Positions 8,786 to 18,390 of a stretch of DNA of 64,000 bases are shown one piece after another (position 1 is the first letter of the stretch; every line of letters begins with the position of its first letter). The notes under the pieces are model-generated. The model saw only the letters and a program-made list of their open reading frames with translations. It ran no database searches and had not been told where the DNA came from. Where the stretch lies: contig NZ_BDQK01000001.1 in assembly GCF_003864295.1 (NCBI RefSeq), positions 480,676 to 544,675 on the forward strand. The letters run 5' to 3'. The DNA is from Aphanothece sacrum FPU1. Its GTDB lineage: Bacteria; Cyanobacteriota; Cyanobacteriia; Cyanobacteriales; Microcystaceae. A program made the position numbers and the translations under genes.

Positions 8786-11780
8786 CTAATAATTTAACGG
8801 TGACACCACTAATTCCTAATTCACCTGCTTCTTGGATACCATTCGCATTCTTATCTTCAAATACGAAGTCACCTAAAGAGGCTTTTCGGAATAAACCTGC
8901 ATCTAAAGTCCCGTTAAATTCTCCTGAAGTTAGAGTGACACTTTGAGTCATTCCATTGCTGTTTGCATCAGAATCTAAAGCATCATTATTACCTTGGTTT
9001 GATGGACTAAACATATAGCCATTCGGTGCCACAAACATGACACTATAGCTACCAGGAATTAAACCCGTAAAACTATAAGCACCATTAGCATTTGTTGTCG
9101 TTGTTATGGGGTTTCCATTGCCATCTAAAACCGCCTTTCCATTGCCATCTAATAATTTAACGGTGACACCACTAATTCCTAATTCACCTGCTTCTTGAAT
9201 ACCATTCGCATTCTTATCTTCAAATACGAAGTCACCTAAAGAGGCTTTTCGGAATAAACCTGCATCTAAAGTTCCGTTAAATTCGCCTGAAGTTAGAGTG
9301 ACACTTTGAGTCATTCCATTGCCATCAGCATCAGAATCTAAAGCATCATTATTACCTTGGTTTGATGGACTAAACATATAGCCATTTGGTGCCACAAACA
9401 TGACACTATAGCTACCAGGAATTAAACCCGTAAAACTATAAGCACCATTAGCATTTGTTGTCGTTGTTATGGGGTTTCCATTTCCATCTAAAACCGCCTT
9501 TCCATTGCCATCTAATAATTTAACGGTGACACCACTAATTCCTAATTCACCTGCTTCTTGGATACCATTCGCATTCTTATCTTCAAATACGAAGTCACCT
9601 AAAGAGGCTTTTCGGAATAAACCTGCATCTAAAGTCCCGTTAAATTCTCCTGAAGTTAGAGTGACACTTTGAGTCATTCCATTGCTGTTTGCATCAGAAT
9701 CTAAAGCATCATTATTACCTTGGTTTGATGGACTAAACATATAGCCATTCGGTGCCACAAACATGACACTATAGCTACCAGGAATTAAACCCGTAAAACT
9801 ATAAGCACCATTAGCATTTGTTGTCGTTGTTATGGGGTTTCCATTGCCATCTAAAACCGCCTTTCCATTGCCATCTAATAATTTAACGGTGACACCACTA
9901 ATTCCTAATTCACCTGCTTCTTGAATACCATTCGCATTCTTATCTTCAAATACGAAGTCACCTAAAGAGGCTTTTCGGAATAAACCTGCATCTAAAGTTC
10001 CGTTAAATTCGCCTGAAGTTAGAGTGACACTTTGAGTCATTCCATTGCCATCAGCATCAGAATCTAAAGCATCATTATTACCTTGGTTTGATGGACTAAA
10101 CATATAGCCATTTGGTGCCACAAACATGACACTATAGCTACCAGGAATTAAACCCGTAAAACTATAAGCACCATTAGCATTTGTTGTCGTTGTTATGGGG
10201 TTTCCATTTCCATCTAAAACCGCCTTTCCATTGCCATCTAATAATTTAACGGTGACACCACTAATTCCTAATTCTCCTGCTTCTTGAATACCATTAGCAT
10301 TCTTATCTTCAAATACGAAGTCACCTAAAGAGGCTTTTCGGAATAAACCTGCATCTAAAGTCCCGTTAAATTCTCCTGAAGTTAGAGTGACACTTTGAGT
10401 CATTCCATTGCTGTTTGCATCAGAATCTAAAGCATCATTATTACCTTGGTTTGATGGACTAAACATATAGCCATTCGGTGCCACAAACATGACACTATAG
10501 CTACCAGGAATTAAACCCGTAAAACTATAAGCACCATTAGCATTTGTTGTCGTTGTTATGGGGTTTCCATTGCCATCTAAAACCGCCTTTCCATTGCCAT
10601 CTAATAATTTAACGGTGACACCACTAATTCCTAATTCACCTGCTTCTTGAATACCATTCGCATTCTTATCTTCAAATACGAAGTCACCTAAAGAGGCTTT
10701 TCGGAATAAACCTGCATCTAAAGTTCCGTTAAATTCGCCTGAAGTTAGAGTGACACTTTGAGTCATTCCATTGCCATCAGCATCAGAATCTAAAGCATCA
10801 TTATTACCTTGGTTTGATGGACTAAACATATAGCCATTTGGTGCCACAAACATGACACTATAGCTACCAGGAATTAAACCCGTAAAACTATAAGCACCAT
10901 TAGCATTTGTTGTCGTTGTTATGGGGTTTCCATTTCCATCTAAAACCGCCTTTCCATTGCCATCTAATAATTTAACGGTGACACCACTAATTCCTAATTC
11001 TCCTGCTTCTTGAATACCATTAGCATTCTTATCTTCAAATACGAAGTCACCTAAAGAGGCTTTTCGGAATAAACCTGCATCTAAAGTTCCGTTAAATTCG
11101 CCTGAAGTTAGAGTGACACTTTGAGTCATTCCATTGCCATCAGCATCACTATCTAAAGCATCATTATTACCTTGGTTTGATGGGCTAAACATATAGCCAT
11201 TTGGTGCCACAAACATGACACTATAGCTACCAGGAATTAAACCCGTAAAACTATACGCACCATTAGCATTTGTTGTCGTTGTTATGGGGTTTCCATTGCC
11301 ATCTAAAACCGCCTTTCCATTGCCATCTAATAATTTAACGGTGACACCACTAATTCCTAATTCACCTGCTTCTTGAATACCATTCGCATTCTTATCTTCA
11401 AATACGAAGTCACCTAAAGAGGCTTTTCGGAATAAACCTGCATCTAAAGTTCCGTTAAATTCGCCTGAAGTTAGAGTGACACTTTGAGTCATTCCATTGC
11501 TGTTTGCATCAGAATCTAAAGCATCATTATTACCTTGGTTTGATGGACTAAACATATAGCCATTTGGTGCCACAAACATGACACTATAGCTACCAGGAAT
11601 TAAACCCGTAAAACTATACGCACCATTAGCATCTGTTGTCGTTGTTATGGAATTTCCATTTCCATCTAAAAGTATATTCCCATTGCCATCTAATAATTTA
11701 ACGGTGACATTACTAATTCCTAATTCACCTACTTCTTGAATCCCATTAGCATTCTTATCTTCAAAGACGAAGTCACCTAG
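7061..11780 (-). repeat. Array of 13 near-identical 363-bp SdrD_B-encoding repeats
   Basis: From LGDF of the first copy (11780) to the next divergent LGDF (7060) the array is 4,720 bp, which is 13 x 363 + 1. The extra base is the frameshift at 8763-8767. Copies alternate between two types: DADGNG with TTTCCATCTA, and DANSNG with TTGCCATCTA. From the third copy on, the true period is therefore 726 bp (for example CATTGCTGTTTGC at 7501 and 8227). Confidence 0.95.
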
Positions 11781-12809
11781 TCCTGTCTGGGGATCACCAC
11801 CCGTTGGATCTAGATAAAAACCCTGATCAATAGTCGGATTTTTCTGACCTGGAGCTAAACTAATAACACCCGATATCAACCCATCACTATCAATAGTATC
11901 ATCTCCTCCAACATTGGCCGGACTTGTTATAAAACCTGATGGTTTGACGAATTGAACTTTATAATCCCCTGCAATTACGTCAAAATTATAGCTTCCATTA
12001 GCATCTGTTGTCGTGGTAGCTATCACTTCATTTGAGGCAATTACTCCATCCCCATTCACATCAGCTAACAGATTAACCGTAACTCCGGCAATTCCTGTTT
12101 CTCCTGTATCTTGAATCCCATCCTTATCAATATCTTGAAATACGAAATCTCCTAACTTAGATAATTTAACTTCAGCAATAATAAATTGTGTGTTATCAGG
12201 AATAACTCCATCATTGTTTGTATCTGGTATCAGGATCACTCCCAGTTTACCCGTAACTGCTTCCCCAAAATAAGTTGTATAATGATAAGTGGGGACAAAT
12301 CCGTCACCATTGGCTAAAGCCAGTGCAACAATTTGATCTGCTTTAGTTTGAGTCCAAGAACCTAATCCACCTGTGTCATTTGTATCATCACTTAAAGCCC
12401 AAATAGCCCTTTGTACATCCCCGAAAGTAAAAGTTCCTGCCCCACTTGCTGCAGTTTTTCCGACAAAATTCTGGTTAAGAATCCAGTTAACTAAGTCTAA
12501 GTTTTCGGGGAACTCAATGTTCCCTGGCCCCGTTAATGTTGATGGTAAGGTTTCATAACTCGAAAAAACTTTAGCCGTAAAAGTTCCATTGCGACCAATA
12601 GTGCGATCCGTATCAATGCAATAAGCATCATAATTGCCAGCCAGTAAACTATTAGTGATTTGGATATCAAAGTAACTAGGTTGACCACCACCGACTGTTC
12701 CTGTAGGGCCTGTACCTGTATTTGTGCCGGCATTGTCGTCACCAGGGTTGGAATAATTTAATACGACTGTGCTGGGTAAATTAACACTCAAATTTGGTAT
12801 ATCAGACAT
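8721..12809 (-). CDS. N-terminal segment of the giant SdrD_B repeat surface protein
   Basis: Starts MSDIPNLSVNLPSTVVLNYS with no evident Sec signal peptide, so a type I or other route is possible (inference). The first ~240 residues form a unique domain (contains YDAYCIDTDRTIG and FGDVQRAIWALSDDTND). Then comes a divergent SdrD_B domain (LGDFVFQDIDKDGIQDTGE), then near-identical 121-residue repeats. The frame ends early in the ninth such repeat, at the five-A run at 8763-8767. The whole span 3718-12809 is 9,092 bp. Taking away the two extra bases leaves 9,090 bp, exactly 3,030 codons, which supports a single intact ancestral gene. The errors may be real mutations or sequencing/assembly errors in repeats. 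Confidence 0.85.
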   Translation of the reverse strand: MSDIPNLSVNLPSTVVLNYSNPGDDNAGTNTGTGPTGTVGGGQPSYFDIQITNSLLAGNYDAYCIDTDRTIGRNGTFTAKVFSSYETLPSTLTGPGNIEFPENLDLVNWILNQNFVGKTAASGAGTFTFGDVQRAIWALSDDTNDTGGLGSWTQTKADQIVALALANGDGFVPTYHYTTYFGEAVTGKLGVILIPDTNNDGVIPDNTQFIIAEVKLSKLGDFVFQDIDKDGIQDTGETGIAGVTVNLLADVNGDGVIASNEVIATTTTDANGSYNFDVIAGDYKVQFVKPSGFITSPANVGGDDTIDSDGLISGVISLAPGQKNPTIDQGFYLDPTGGDPQTGLGDFVFEDKNANGIQEVGELGISNVTVKLLDGNGNILLDGNGNSITTTTDANGAYSFTGLIPGSYSVMFVAPNGYMFSPSNQGNNDALDSDANSNGMTQSVTLTSGEFNGTLDAGLFRKASLGDFVFEDKNANGIQEAGELGISGVTVKLLDGNGKAVLDGNGNPITTTTNANGAYSFTGLIPGSYSVMFVAPNGYMFSPSNQGNNDALDSDADGNGMTQSVTLTSGEFNGTLDAGLFRKASLGDFVFEDKNANGIQEAGELGISGVTVKLLDGNGKAVLDGNGNPITTTTNANGAYSFTGLIPGSYSVMFVAPNGYMFSPSNQGNNDALDSDADGNGMTQSVTLTSGEFNGTLDAGLFRKASLGDFVFEDKNANGIQEAGELGISGVTVKLLDGNGKAVLDGNGNPITTTTNANGAYSFTGLIPGSYSVMFVAPNGYMFSPSNQGNNDALDSDANSNGMTQSVTLTSGEFNGTLDAGLFRKASLGDFVFEDKNANGIQEAGELGISGVTVKLLDGNGKAVLDGNGNPITTTTNANGAYSFTGLIPGSYSVMFVAPNGYMFSPSNQGNNDALDSDADGNGMTQSVTLTSGEFNGTLDAGLFRKASLGDFVFEDKNANGIQEAGELGISGVTVKLLDGNGKAVLDGNGNPITTTTNANGAYSFTGLIPGSYSVMFVAPNGYMFSPSNQGNNDALDSDANSNGMTQSVTLTSGEFNGTLDAGLFRKASLGDFVFEDKNANGIQEAGELGISGVTVKLLDGNGKAVLDGNGNPITTTTNANGAYSFTGLIPGSYSVMFVAPNGYMFSPSNQGNNDALDSDADGNGMTQSVTLTSGEFNGTLDAGLFRKASLGDFVFEDKNANGIQEAGELGISGVTVKLLDGNGKAVLDGNGNPITTTTNANGAYSFTGLIPGSYSVMFVAPNGYMFSPSNQGNNDALDSDANSNGMTQSVTLTSGEFNGTLDAGLFRKASLGDFVFEDKNANGIQEAGELGISGVTVKLLDGNGKAVFRWKWKPHNNDNKC

Positions 12810-13032
12810 AATTGACCCTTATTTTATAAACGATAAACTATCAATCCTTAACTTTTAGCTTAAAGTGGGTATGTAGACTTTAGTGTTAGTTTTAATGTCA
12901 TTCTTAAACGTTTACATGTATATTTTTCTATCTTTTTCGCTTACAGTATTTACACTGATTGTTTTTTACACTTATATAATATAAATTTATTATCTACGAA
13001 TATATAAACTAATAAAACATTATCTTATTGAT

Positions 13033-13881
13033 TTAATAGCATTTAATTCTCATACTTAAATCTAACCAAGGCGACCGTGTAATGGGCGCACTACTCGAAA
13101 TATAATCTACTCCCGTTTCTGCCACTTGACGAATATTTTCTAATGTAATATTCCCGGAAGCTTCAATTTTTACCCTTTCATTTTGTTGACGAATTATCTT
13201 TACAGCTTCTTTCATTAACTCCACTTCCATGTTATCTAACATGATAATATCAGCCCCATATTTAAGCCCATCTTCTACTTCTATTAATGTGGAGGTTTCT
13301 ACTTCAATAGTCAACGGATAAGGCATTTTTTGACGAATACTTATTATTGCAGGTTGAATACCTCCTGCTGCTTGAATATGATTATCTTTAATCATCACCG
13401 CATCATCTAACCCCAAACGATGATTAACCGCACCCCCTATTTGTGTCGCATATTTCTCCAAAATTCTCAATCCTGGGGTAGTTTTACGGGTATCTACTAA
13501 CTTAGTCGGTAAATCAGCTATTATCTCCGTATATTGCCGGGTCATGGTCGCAATACCACTCAAACGCATCCCTAAATTTAAAGCCACTCTTTCTCCCATT
13601 AATAAAGCATCTAAGGGGCCTTGCATTTGAGCAACTACCTGTTTAGATTGTACCTTTTCTCCCTCTAATACTAAAGGAGTAAATATCACGCGATCGCTTA
13701 ATAAACTAAATACTCTAGCAGCAATAGGTAAACCCGCGATCACACCCGTTTCTTTGGCAACCCATTCTCCTTTTCCCTCCTGAGTTAAGTTTAACCCTTG
13801 AGTAGTGCGATCGCCTCGTCCGATATCTTCTTGTAACCAATCTAATAGTAACGGATCTAAAATAATTAGGGGTGGTATCAT
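13033..13881 (-). CDS. nadC: Quinolinate phosphoribosyltransferase (nicotinate-nucleotide pyrophosphorylase)
   Basis: Makes nicotinate mononucleotide, CO2 and pyrophosphate from quinolinate and PRPP in de novo NAD synthesis; cytosolic. The 282-aa length is normal. The N-terminal QPRTase domain begins LLLDWLQEDIGRGDRTTQGL. The catalytic barrel contains KLVDTRKTTPGLR near 130, AVNHRLGLDDAVMIKDNH near 155, LTIEVET, MLDNM and IEASGNI, all characteristic. It is alone on its strand next to repeats, so it is probably monocistronic. The ATG at 13881 fits the family's start. Confidence 0.95.
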   Translation of the reverse strand: MIPPLIILDPLLLDWLQEDIGRGDRTTQGLNLTQEGKGEWVAKETGVIAGLPIAARVFSLLSDRVIFTPLVLEGEKVQSKQVVAQMQGPLDALLMGERVALNLGMRLSGIATMTRQYTEIIADLPTKLVDTRKTTPGLRILEKYATQIGGAVNHRLGLDDAVMIKDNHIQAAGGIQPAIISIRQKMPYPLTIEVETSTLIEVEDGLKYGADIIMLDNMEVELMKEAVKIIRQQNERVKIEASGNITLENIRQVAETGVDYISSSAPITRSPWLDLSMRIKCY

Positions 13882-13885
13882 CTTT

Positions 13886-13940
13886 TGAATTATGAATTAT
13901 GAATTATGAATTATGAATTATAAATTATGAATTATGAATT
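13886..13940. repeat. Heptanucleotide tandem repeat (ATGAATT)
   Basis: About seven to eight tandem copies of ATGAATT with small changes begin five bases upstream of the nadC start codon. This is the reverse complement of the AATTCAT repeat at 14106 and 54107, so the two arrays here face each other. Confidence 0.85.
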
Positions 13941-13964
13941 CAATAATCAAATTGAATTGAACAA

Positions 13965-14073
13965 TGTAGGGGCATGGCATTAATCAATTATGATCATGAG
14001 ATTAACTTAAATATTGCCATGCCCAATGAAAATTCTGGTTCAATTATTTAATTTCTCATGCCGTGTCCCTACA
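13965..14073. mobile_element. Small MITE-like palindromic element, 109 bp
   Basis: Bounded by TGTAGGGGCATGGCAT (13965-13980) and ATGCCGTGTCCCTACA (14058-14073), inverted repeats of 16 bp with two mismatches. It has no coding capacity. It sits between the two heptamer arrays. Confidence 0.6.
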
Positions 14074-14105
14074 TTTTTTTTGTTTTTGTTCTCATTTCAA
14101 AACGT

Positions 14106-14275
14106 AAAAATTCATAATTCATAATTCATAATTCATAATTCATAATTCCTAATTCCTAATTCCTAATTCCTAATTCATAATTCATAATTCATAATTCATA
14201 ATTCATAATTCATAATTCATAATTCATAATTCATAATTCATAATTCCTAATTCATAATTTATAATTCATAATTTA
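14106..14275. repeat. Heptanucleotide tandem repeat (AATTCAT), about 24 copies
   Basis: An almost perfect 7-bp array with a block of AATTCCT variants in the middle (about 14149-14175). It reaches the stop codon of the adjacent histidine phosphatase gene. Similar to the short tandemly repeated repetitive (STRR) sequences of cyanobacteria, but with a different heptamer. Confidence 0.95.
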
Positions 14276-14923
14276 TCAAGTGCTTGGTAAAGAACGTAAA
14301 TAAGGACTCAAATGAGAACGATCGCCAATAAAATGAACTAAAGGGCCACGATGAGTCATTTCTAGTAAACTAACAGTAGCAACAGGCATCAAAAAGCGAT
14401 CGCGGTAATGTTTAATATCAATACCAAGCAAAGAACATAAAATAATGCGAATGGTCGCTTTATGAGAGACTATCAAGATATTACCATCATTGTCATGAGT
14501 TTGCTCAATTTCTTGAAGTACCTTAGACCCACGACGGGCAATATCAATACCCCGTTCACCCCCTGGAGGTGCATTCCAGGCAGGTTCGGTTAACCATCTA
14601 ACATAAAGATCATGAAACTGTTTATCGATGTCATCAGGGTGCATTCCTTCCCATTGACCATAACCAATTTCTTGTAACCCTTCTCGCAGTCGCATTTGAA
14701 GGCCTACCGCCTCACACAAGGGTTTGGCTGTCTCAATGGTACGTCTGAGAGGACTCACATAAACCCCTTGCCAAGATAAGGTACAGTAAGACTTAGCAAA
14801 CGCTTGGGCCATGTCTTGCCCTTCAGGGGTTAAACCTGGATCATTTTCCAGTTTGCCACAATACCCCCCCGTCTGACTATAGGCGGTTTGGCCATGTCGC
14901 AAAAAATAAAGCATTAAACCCAT
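14276..14923 (-). CDS. Histidine phosphatase family protein (phosphoglycerate mutase-like)
   Basis: A 215-aa cytosolic phosphatase-fold protein. The N-terminal LYFLRHGQTAYS carries the RHG motif with the catalytic His. The SPLRRT motif (SPLRRTIETAKPL) and the late second catalytic His in ILIVSHKATIR are present. A homologous gene lies immediately upstream (14965-15609), so this is a tandem duplication. The substrate cannot be told from sequence; relatives include sugar-phosphate and alpha-ribazole phosphatases. The stop codon abuts the heptamer array. ATG at 14923 (MGLML) was chosen, though the second Met would also work. Confidence 0.88.
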   Translation of the reverse strand: MGLMLYFLRHGQTAYSQTGGYCGKLENDPGLTPEGQDMAQAFAKSYCTLSWQGVYVSPLRRTIETAKPLCEAVGLQMRLREGLQEIGYGQWEGMHPDDIDKQFHDLYVRWLTEPAWNAPPGGERGIDIARRGSKVLQEIEQTHDNDGNILIVSHKATIRIILCSLLGIDIKHYRDRFLMPVATVSLLEMTHRGPLVHFIGDRSHLSPYLRSLPST

Positions 14924-14964
14924 TCTAAATTATGAATTATGAATTATAAATTAGGAAAATCAAA

Positions 14965-15609
14965 TTAGGTTCCTTTGCGATCGCGTAATTCTGGTTTAAG
15001 ATGAGAACGATCAGTCATAATGTGAATAAGCGGCCCATTTTCGGCCATTTCCACAATACTAAGAGACCCTACTGGCATTCCAATGCGATCGCGGTATCGT
15101 CCCACATCGATCCCTAATAGAGAACATAACATAATGCGAACAGTTGCTTTATGGGAGACGACTAACACATTACCATTGTCATAGGTTTGCTCAATTTCTT
15201 CAAGGACTTCGGAACTGCGACGAGCAACATCAATACCCTTTTCTCCCCCATTGGGCGCATTCCAGCCGGGATCAGCCAACCAGCGTACATAATCATCATG
15301 AAATTCTTGGTTGACCTGTATAGGGGTTTTACCTTCCCATTGACCATACAAAATTTCTTTGAGTCCAGCACGCACAAGCATTTCTATTCCCACTTTATCG
15401 CATAAAGGTTTGGCCGTTGCAATTGTTCGACGTAGGGGACTACAATAAACAGCTTTCCAGGGAAGATGATGATAAGCTTTGGCAAAGTCTTCTGCCATCT
15501 CTTTTCCTTCTTGGGTTAGGTCAATATCTGATCTACCGCAATAGGTTCCTGTCTGACTTGCCGTAGTTTCCCCATGACGTAGAAAATAAATATTTAACCT
15601 ATTCTTCAT
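14965..15609 (-). CDS. Histidine phosphatase family protein (tandem paralogue)
   Basis: A 214-aa paralogue of the gene just downstream. It has NIYFLRHGETTASQTG near the N-terminus, CSPLRRTIATAKPLCDK and VLVVSHKATVR, so all catalytic features of the histidine phosphatase superfamily are kept. The 41-bp gap to the second copy contains a short ATGAATT repeat, so co-transcription is likely. Both copies being intact suggests they have separate roles or dosage, but the substrates are unknown. Confidence 0.88.
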   Translation of the reverse strand: MKNRLNIYFLRHGETTASQTGTYCGRSDIDLTQEGKEMAEDFAKAYHHLPWKAVYCSPLRRTIATAKPLCDKVGIEMLVRAGLKEILYGQWEGKTPIQVNQEFHDDYVRWLADPGWNAPNGGEKGIDVARRSSEVLEEIEQTYDNGNVLVVSHKATVRIMLCSLLGIDVGRYRDRIGMPVGSLSIVEMAENGPLIHIMTDRSHLKPELRDRKGT

Positions 15610-15626
15610 AAAATTTTAGGGTTGTT

Positions 15627-16241
15627 TTAACTTTTTCTATTGACCCAACTATTGTGTAATTCTTGATAGCCAATTATCCAATAGTATAACGCATAATTCA
15701 GTCCGCTAAATAGTTTTGGTAATCCTTCTATTAACGGATTGTATATTACACCTCTCAAAAATAGAGAATCAGCTATAATAGCTAAAAATAATAAAATAAC
15801 ACTAATTATTATAATATGATAGGGAGTTTGTTTCAAGTCTTTCCAAAAAACGAAAAAATAAATAAGCATAATTATAGCATACACTTGAATAGTAATAATT
15901 TTAGGAATATTAAAATAAAGAAAAATAATATGAATACGATAAATTTCATTCATTAAAAATGCGCTAGTTATGAGACTTGAACCCAACAGAAAATTGAGAT
16001 TTTTATGTTGAGGAGAAATTTTTTTAAGGAAAGAAAAAGTAAAGGCACAAATAACTGGAGGAATACAACATAAAAGCTGAAACGTATGGGTTAAAAATCC
16101 TGCCGTAGGATAAGGAGGAGTTGCCGGGGGCATAAATAATCCTATAACTGATGGTTCAAACCTTTTAGCATATAACATGATCAAAAGGGTTAAACAGATT
16201 CCTACACTATTAAAAATTATGGCAATATGACCTATTTTCAT
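15627..16241 (-). CDS. Integral membrane protein of unknown function
   Basis: I do not recognise the family. The frame is open back to 16502, but the stretch before Met at 16241 is not hydrophobic and overlaps the divergent uspA start. The internal ATG has an upstream GGAAATGAAAGA and begins a clear membrane protein (MKIGHIAIIFNSVGICLTLL). From that start it is 204 aa with about six hydrophobic segments. It ends 18 bp before the histidine phosphatase gene on the same strand, so it may be the first gene of that operon. Confidence 0.6.
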   Translation of the reverse strand: MKIGHIAIIFNSVGICLTLLIMLYAKRFEPSVIGLFMPPATPPYPTAGFLTHTFQLLCCIPPVICAFTFSFLKKISPQHKNLNFLLGSSLITSAFLMNEIYRIHIIFLYFNIPKIITIQVYAIIMLIYFFVFWKDLKQTPYHIIIISVILLFLAIIADSLFLRGVIYNPLIEGLPKLFSGLNYALYYWIIGYQELHNSWVNRKS

Positions 16242-16469
16242 TCTTTCATTTCCTTTCACGTTCTCTGTTATTGTACTTTTTATATAGTAAACCCCAGGAT
16301 GGATAATGCCCAAATTAATCTTGGAGAAATAGTCTCCTGAAATATTAATATTTGAGATAGGGGGTGAACACAACCAGAACCGACACCTGAGATAATAAGA
16401 AAAAGGGATCGGGCGATGGCTAAAGTTGCTGATTATACCGAAGTACCTATAAGGGAGATATATTAATTT

Positions 16470-16883
16470 ATGTTTAAGACCATTTTGTTTCCTGTTGACC
16501 AAAGTAGAGAAGCCCGTGAAGCGGCTGAAACGGTGGTTAACCTTGTCAAAACCTATAGTAGTCGTCTTGTTTTATTATCAGTGGTAGAAAAGCCTTCTAC
16601 GGAAGAAGTCCCCTCTCAACCAGGAGTCATGGCCTCACCTGAAGCAGTAGCAAAATTATTACAAGGGGCCCAAACCTTATTTGCTGATAAGGGTATCGAA
16701 GCCGATATCATAGAACGGGAAGGAATGCCTTCATTTACTATCTGTGATGTGGCTGATGAAATTAATGCTGATTTAATTGTAATGGGATGTCGAGGACTCG
16801 GTTTAACCTCTGAAGGGGCATCCGAAAGCGTGACTAATCGTGTAATTAATTTGTCACCTTGTCCGGTGTTAATTATCCCTTAG
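16470..16883 (+). CDS. Universal stress protein, UspA family
   Basis: A 137-aa single-domain USP. It starts MFKTILFPVDQSREAREAAE, typical of strand 1 and the nucleotide-binding Asp. The C-terminal half holds DLIVMGCRGLGLTSEGA followed by SESVTNRVINLSPCPVLII, which fits the G-2X-G-9X-G(S/T) ATP-binding pattern of the UspFG/MJ0577 type. Cytosolic, probably a stress-responsive nucleotide-binding dimer. It is divergent from the membrane protein gene on the left. Confidence 0.9.
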   Translation: MFKTILFPVDQSREAREAAETVVNLVKTYSSRLVLLSVVEKPSTEEVPSQPGVMASPEAVAKLLQGAQTLFADKGIEADIIEREGMPSFTICDVADEINADLIVMGCRGLGLTSEGASESVTNRVINLSPCPVLIIP

Positions 16884-16884
16884 T

Positions 16885-16949
16885 GTAGGGGCGGGTTTTT
16901 CACAAAAATTTAGTATTTTCACAAAGATGTTACATAAACCCGCCCATAC
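16885..16949. repeat. Palindromic intergenic repeat, GTAGGGGCGGGTTT family
   Basis: Starts GTAGGGGCGGGTTTTTCACA and ends ATAAACCCGCCCATAC. The 14-bp arms are inverted, so the transcript could fold into a hairpin. It lies two bases after the uspA stop and could work as a terminator or 3' stabiliser (inference). Confidence 0.75.
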
Positions 16950-17049
16950 ATGATTTCAGAACTTTTTTGTCAATGTTATCATTAAGCTTTAGCCTTCTAG
17001 TATATTAGCTACGCTAAATTAAATGTCTTAATCGAGTAACCCTATACCG

Positions 17050-18201
17050 ATGCAGCCAAAAAAATCCTCTCTATCCCCTTGTGTTTCTACTTCTATCACC
17101 CCCTTATTAATCTCTCCCTCTCAAGTATTAAAAGGAGACGGTATTCTATCTCAAGCTGGAAGTGCGATCGCTCGTTTTGGCCAACGTCCTCTAATTGTAG
17201 GAGGAAATCACAGCCTTTCTCTGATTTCTCCCCATCTTAAACCAATTTTTCAATCATTCAAGCTTATTGCTGCCCAAGCTAATTATACCCCTGACTGTTC
17301 GGAAAGTTCTTTAGAAACCCTACAAACGGCTATTAACGACCATCAGGCAGATTTTATCATTGGGGTGGGTGGAGGTAAAGCCCTCGATACTGCTAAATTA
17401 TTAGCTCATCACAATCAACTACCTATTATTACCATACCTACTTCTGGGGCGACTTGTGCGGCTTGGACAGCTTTATCTAATATTTATTCTAATGAAGGGG
17501 CCTTTCAATATGATGTGCCTCTGCTACGTTGTCCTGACTTATTGATTCTAGACTATCAACTGCTCAAAACAGCCCCCAAACGAACCTTAATTGCTGGCAT
17601 TGGGGATGCGATCGCTAAATGGTATGAAGCGTCTGTTAGTAGTGGTAATTCTACCGCAACCCTGACCATTGCGGCTGTCCAACAAGCCAGAATTTTAAGA
17701 GATATCTTGTTACAAAAATCAGCAATAGCCTTAGAAAACCCAGAAGCCGAAGAATGGCGCGAAGTAGTAGATGCTTGTGTCTTATTAGCAGGAGTCATTG
17801 GTGGGTTAGGTGGGGCAAATTGTCGCACGGTAGCCGCCCATGCTGTCCATAATGGCTTAACTCACATTTTAGCTGCTCATGGAGCCTTACACGGCGAAAA
17901 AGTCGCCTATGGTATCCTCGTTCAACTACGTTTAGAAGAAATTATACAGGGTAATCAATTAGCGGCCTCCTCTCGACAACAATTATTAAAATTTTATGAC
18001 GAAATTGGCTTACCCAAAACCCTCGAAGATTTAGGTTTAGCTAATGTGAGTTTAACTCAATTACGTCAAGCAGCAGCAATAACTTGTCATTCTAACTCAG
18101 ATATTCATCGTTTACCCTTTACTGTTACTCCCGAACAATTATTAGCAGCAATGGTATCTACAACTGATGAAAGAATTGTTAGTAAAAAATTAGAAAATTG
18201 A
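17050..18201 (+). CDS. Iron-containing alcohol dehydrogenase family protein (glycerol dehydrogenase-like)
   Basis: A 383-aa oxidoreductase of the GldA-like branch. Visible features are ADFIIGVGGGKALDTAKLLA (the GGGK nucleotide-binding motif), PIITIPTSGATCAAWTALSN and the metal-ligand region with IGDAIAKWYEA, VAAHAVHNGLTH and AHGALHGEKVAYG. These supply Asp and His residues of the kind that bind the divalent metal in this family. Cyanobacterial members are mostly uncharacterised, so the substrate is not claimed. Flanked by repeats; probably monocistronic. Confidence 0.85.
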   Translation: MQPKKSSLSPCVSTSITPLLISPSQVLKGDGILSQAGSAIARFGQRPLIVGGNHSLSLISPHLKPIFQSFKLIAAQANYTPDCSESSLETLQTAINDHQADFIIGVGGGKALDTAKLLAHHNQLPIITIPTSGATCAAWTALSNIYSNEGAFQYDVPLLRCPDLLILDYQLLKTAPKRTLIAGIGDAIAKWYEASVSSGNSTATLTIAAVQQARILRDILLQKSAIALENPEAEEWREVVDACVLLAGVIGGLGGANCRTVAAHAVHNGLTHILAAHGALHGEKVAYGILVQLRLEEIIQGNQLAASSRQQLLKFYDEIGLPKTLEDLGLANVSLTQLRQAAAITCHSNSDIHRLPFTVTPEQLLAAMVSTTDERIVSKKLEN

Positions 18202-18285
18202 ACAAAAATATCACAGGCAAGTTAATCAAATAATCAAAAAAATCAGGTTCTATCGGACAAACTATGCTAAATTAATAATTAATAA

Positions 18286-18390
18286 CAGACTCAAGTCTGA
18301 TCCTATAAACATTAAGTCCGCCTGCGCGGACTTAATCCTAGCTTGCGTAGGCAACCTTTGTTTGTATAGCTTAACTATGAACGAGTTATG
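18286..18390. repeat. REP-like composite repeat, copy A
   Basis: Contains three small palindromes in series: AGACTCAAGTCT, AAGTCCGCCTGCGCGGACTT and a GTATAGCTTAACTATGAACGAG tail. The same order and tail recur at 27444-27552, with partial resemblance at 35860-35945. Confidence 0.7.

Noticed and set aside
7290-9672. Repeated 67-72-residue frames on the + strand (MGFPFPSKTAFPLPS type)
   Set aside because: They lie opposite the 363-bp repeats of the adhesin and recur with them. They have no ribosome-binding sites and are antisense shadows.
8721-12809. CRISPR or tandem-repeat noncoding array
   Set aside because: The repeats encode an intact 121-residue protein unit with mostly silent differences, so they are coding repeats, not spacers.
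16242-16502. Longer N-terminus of the membrane protein gene (start at 16502)
   Set aside because: It would overlap the divergent uspA start and reads no domain. The internal ATG at 16241 has a Shine-Dalgarno-like sequence.
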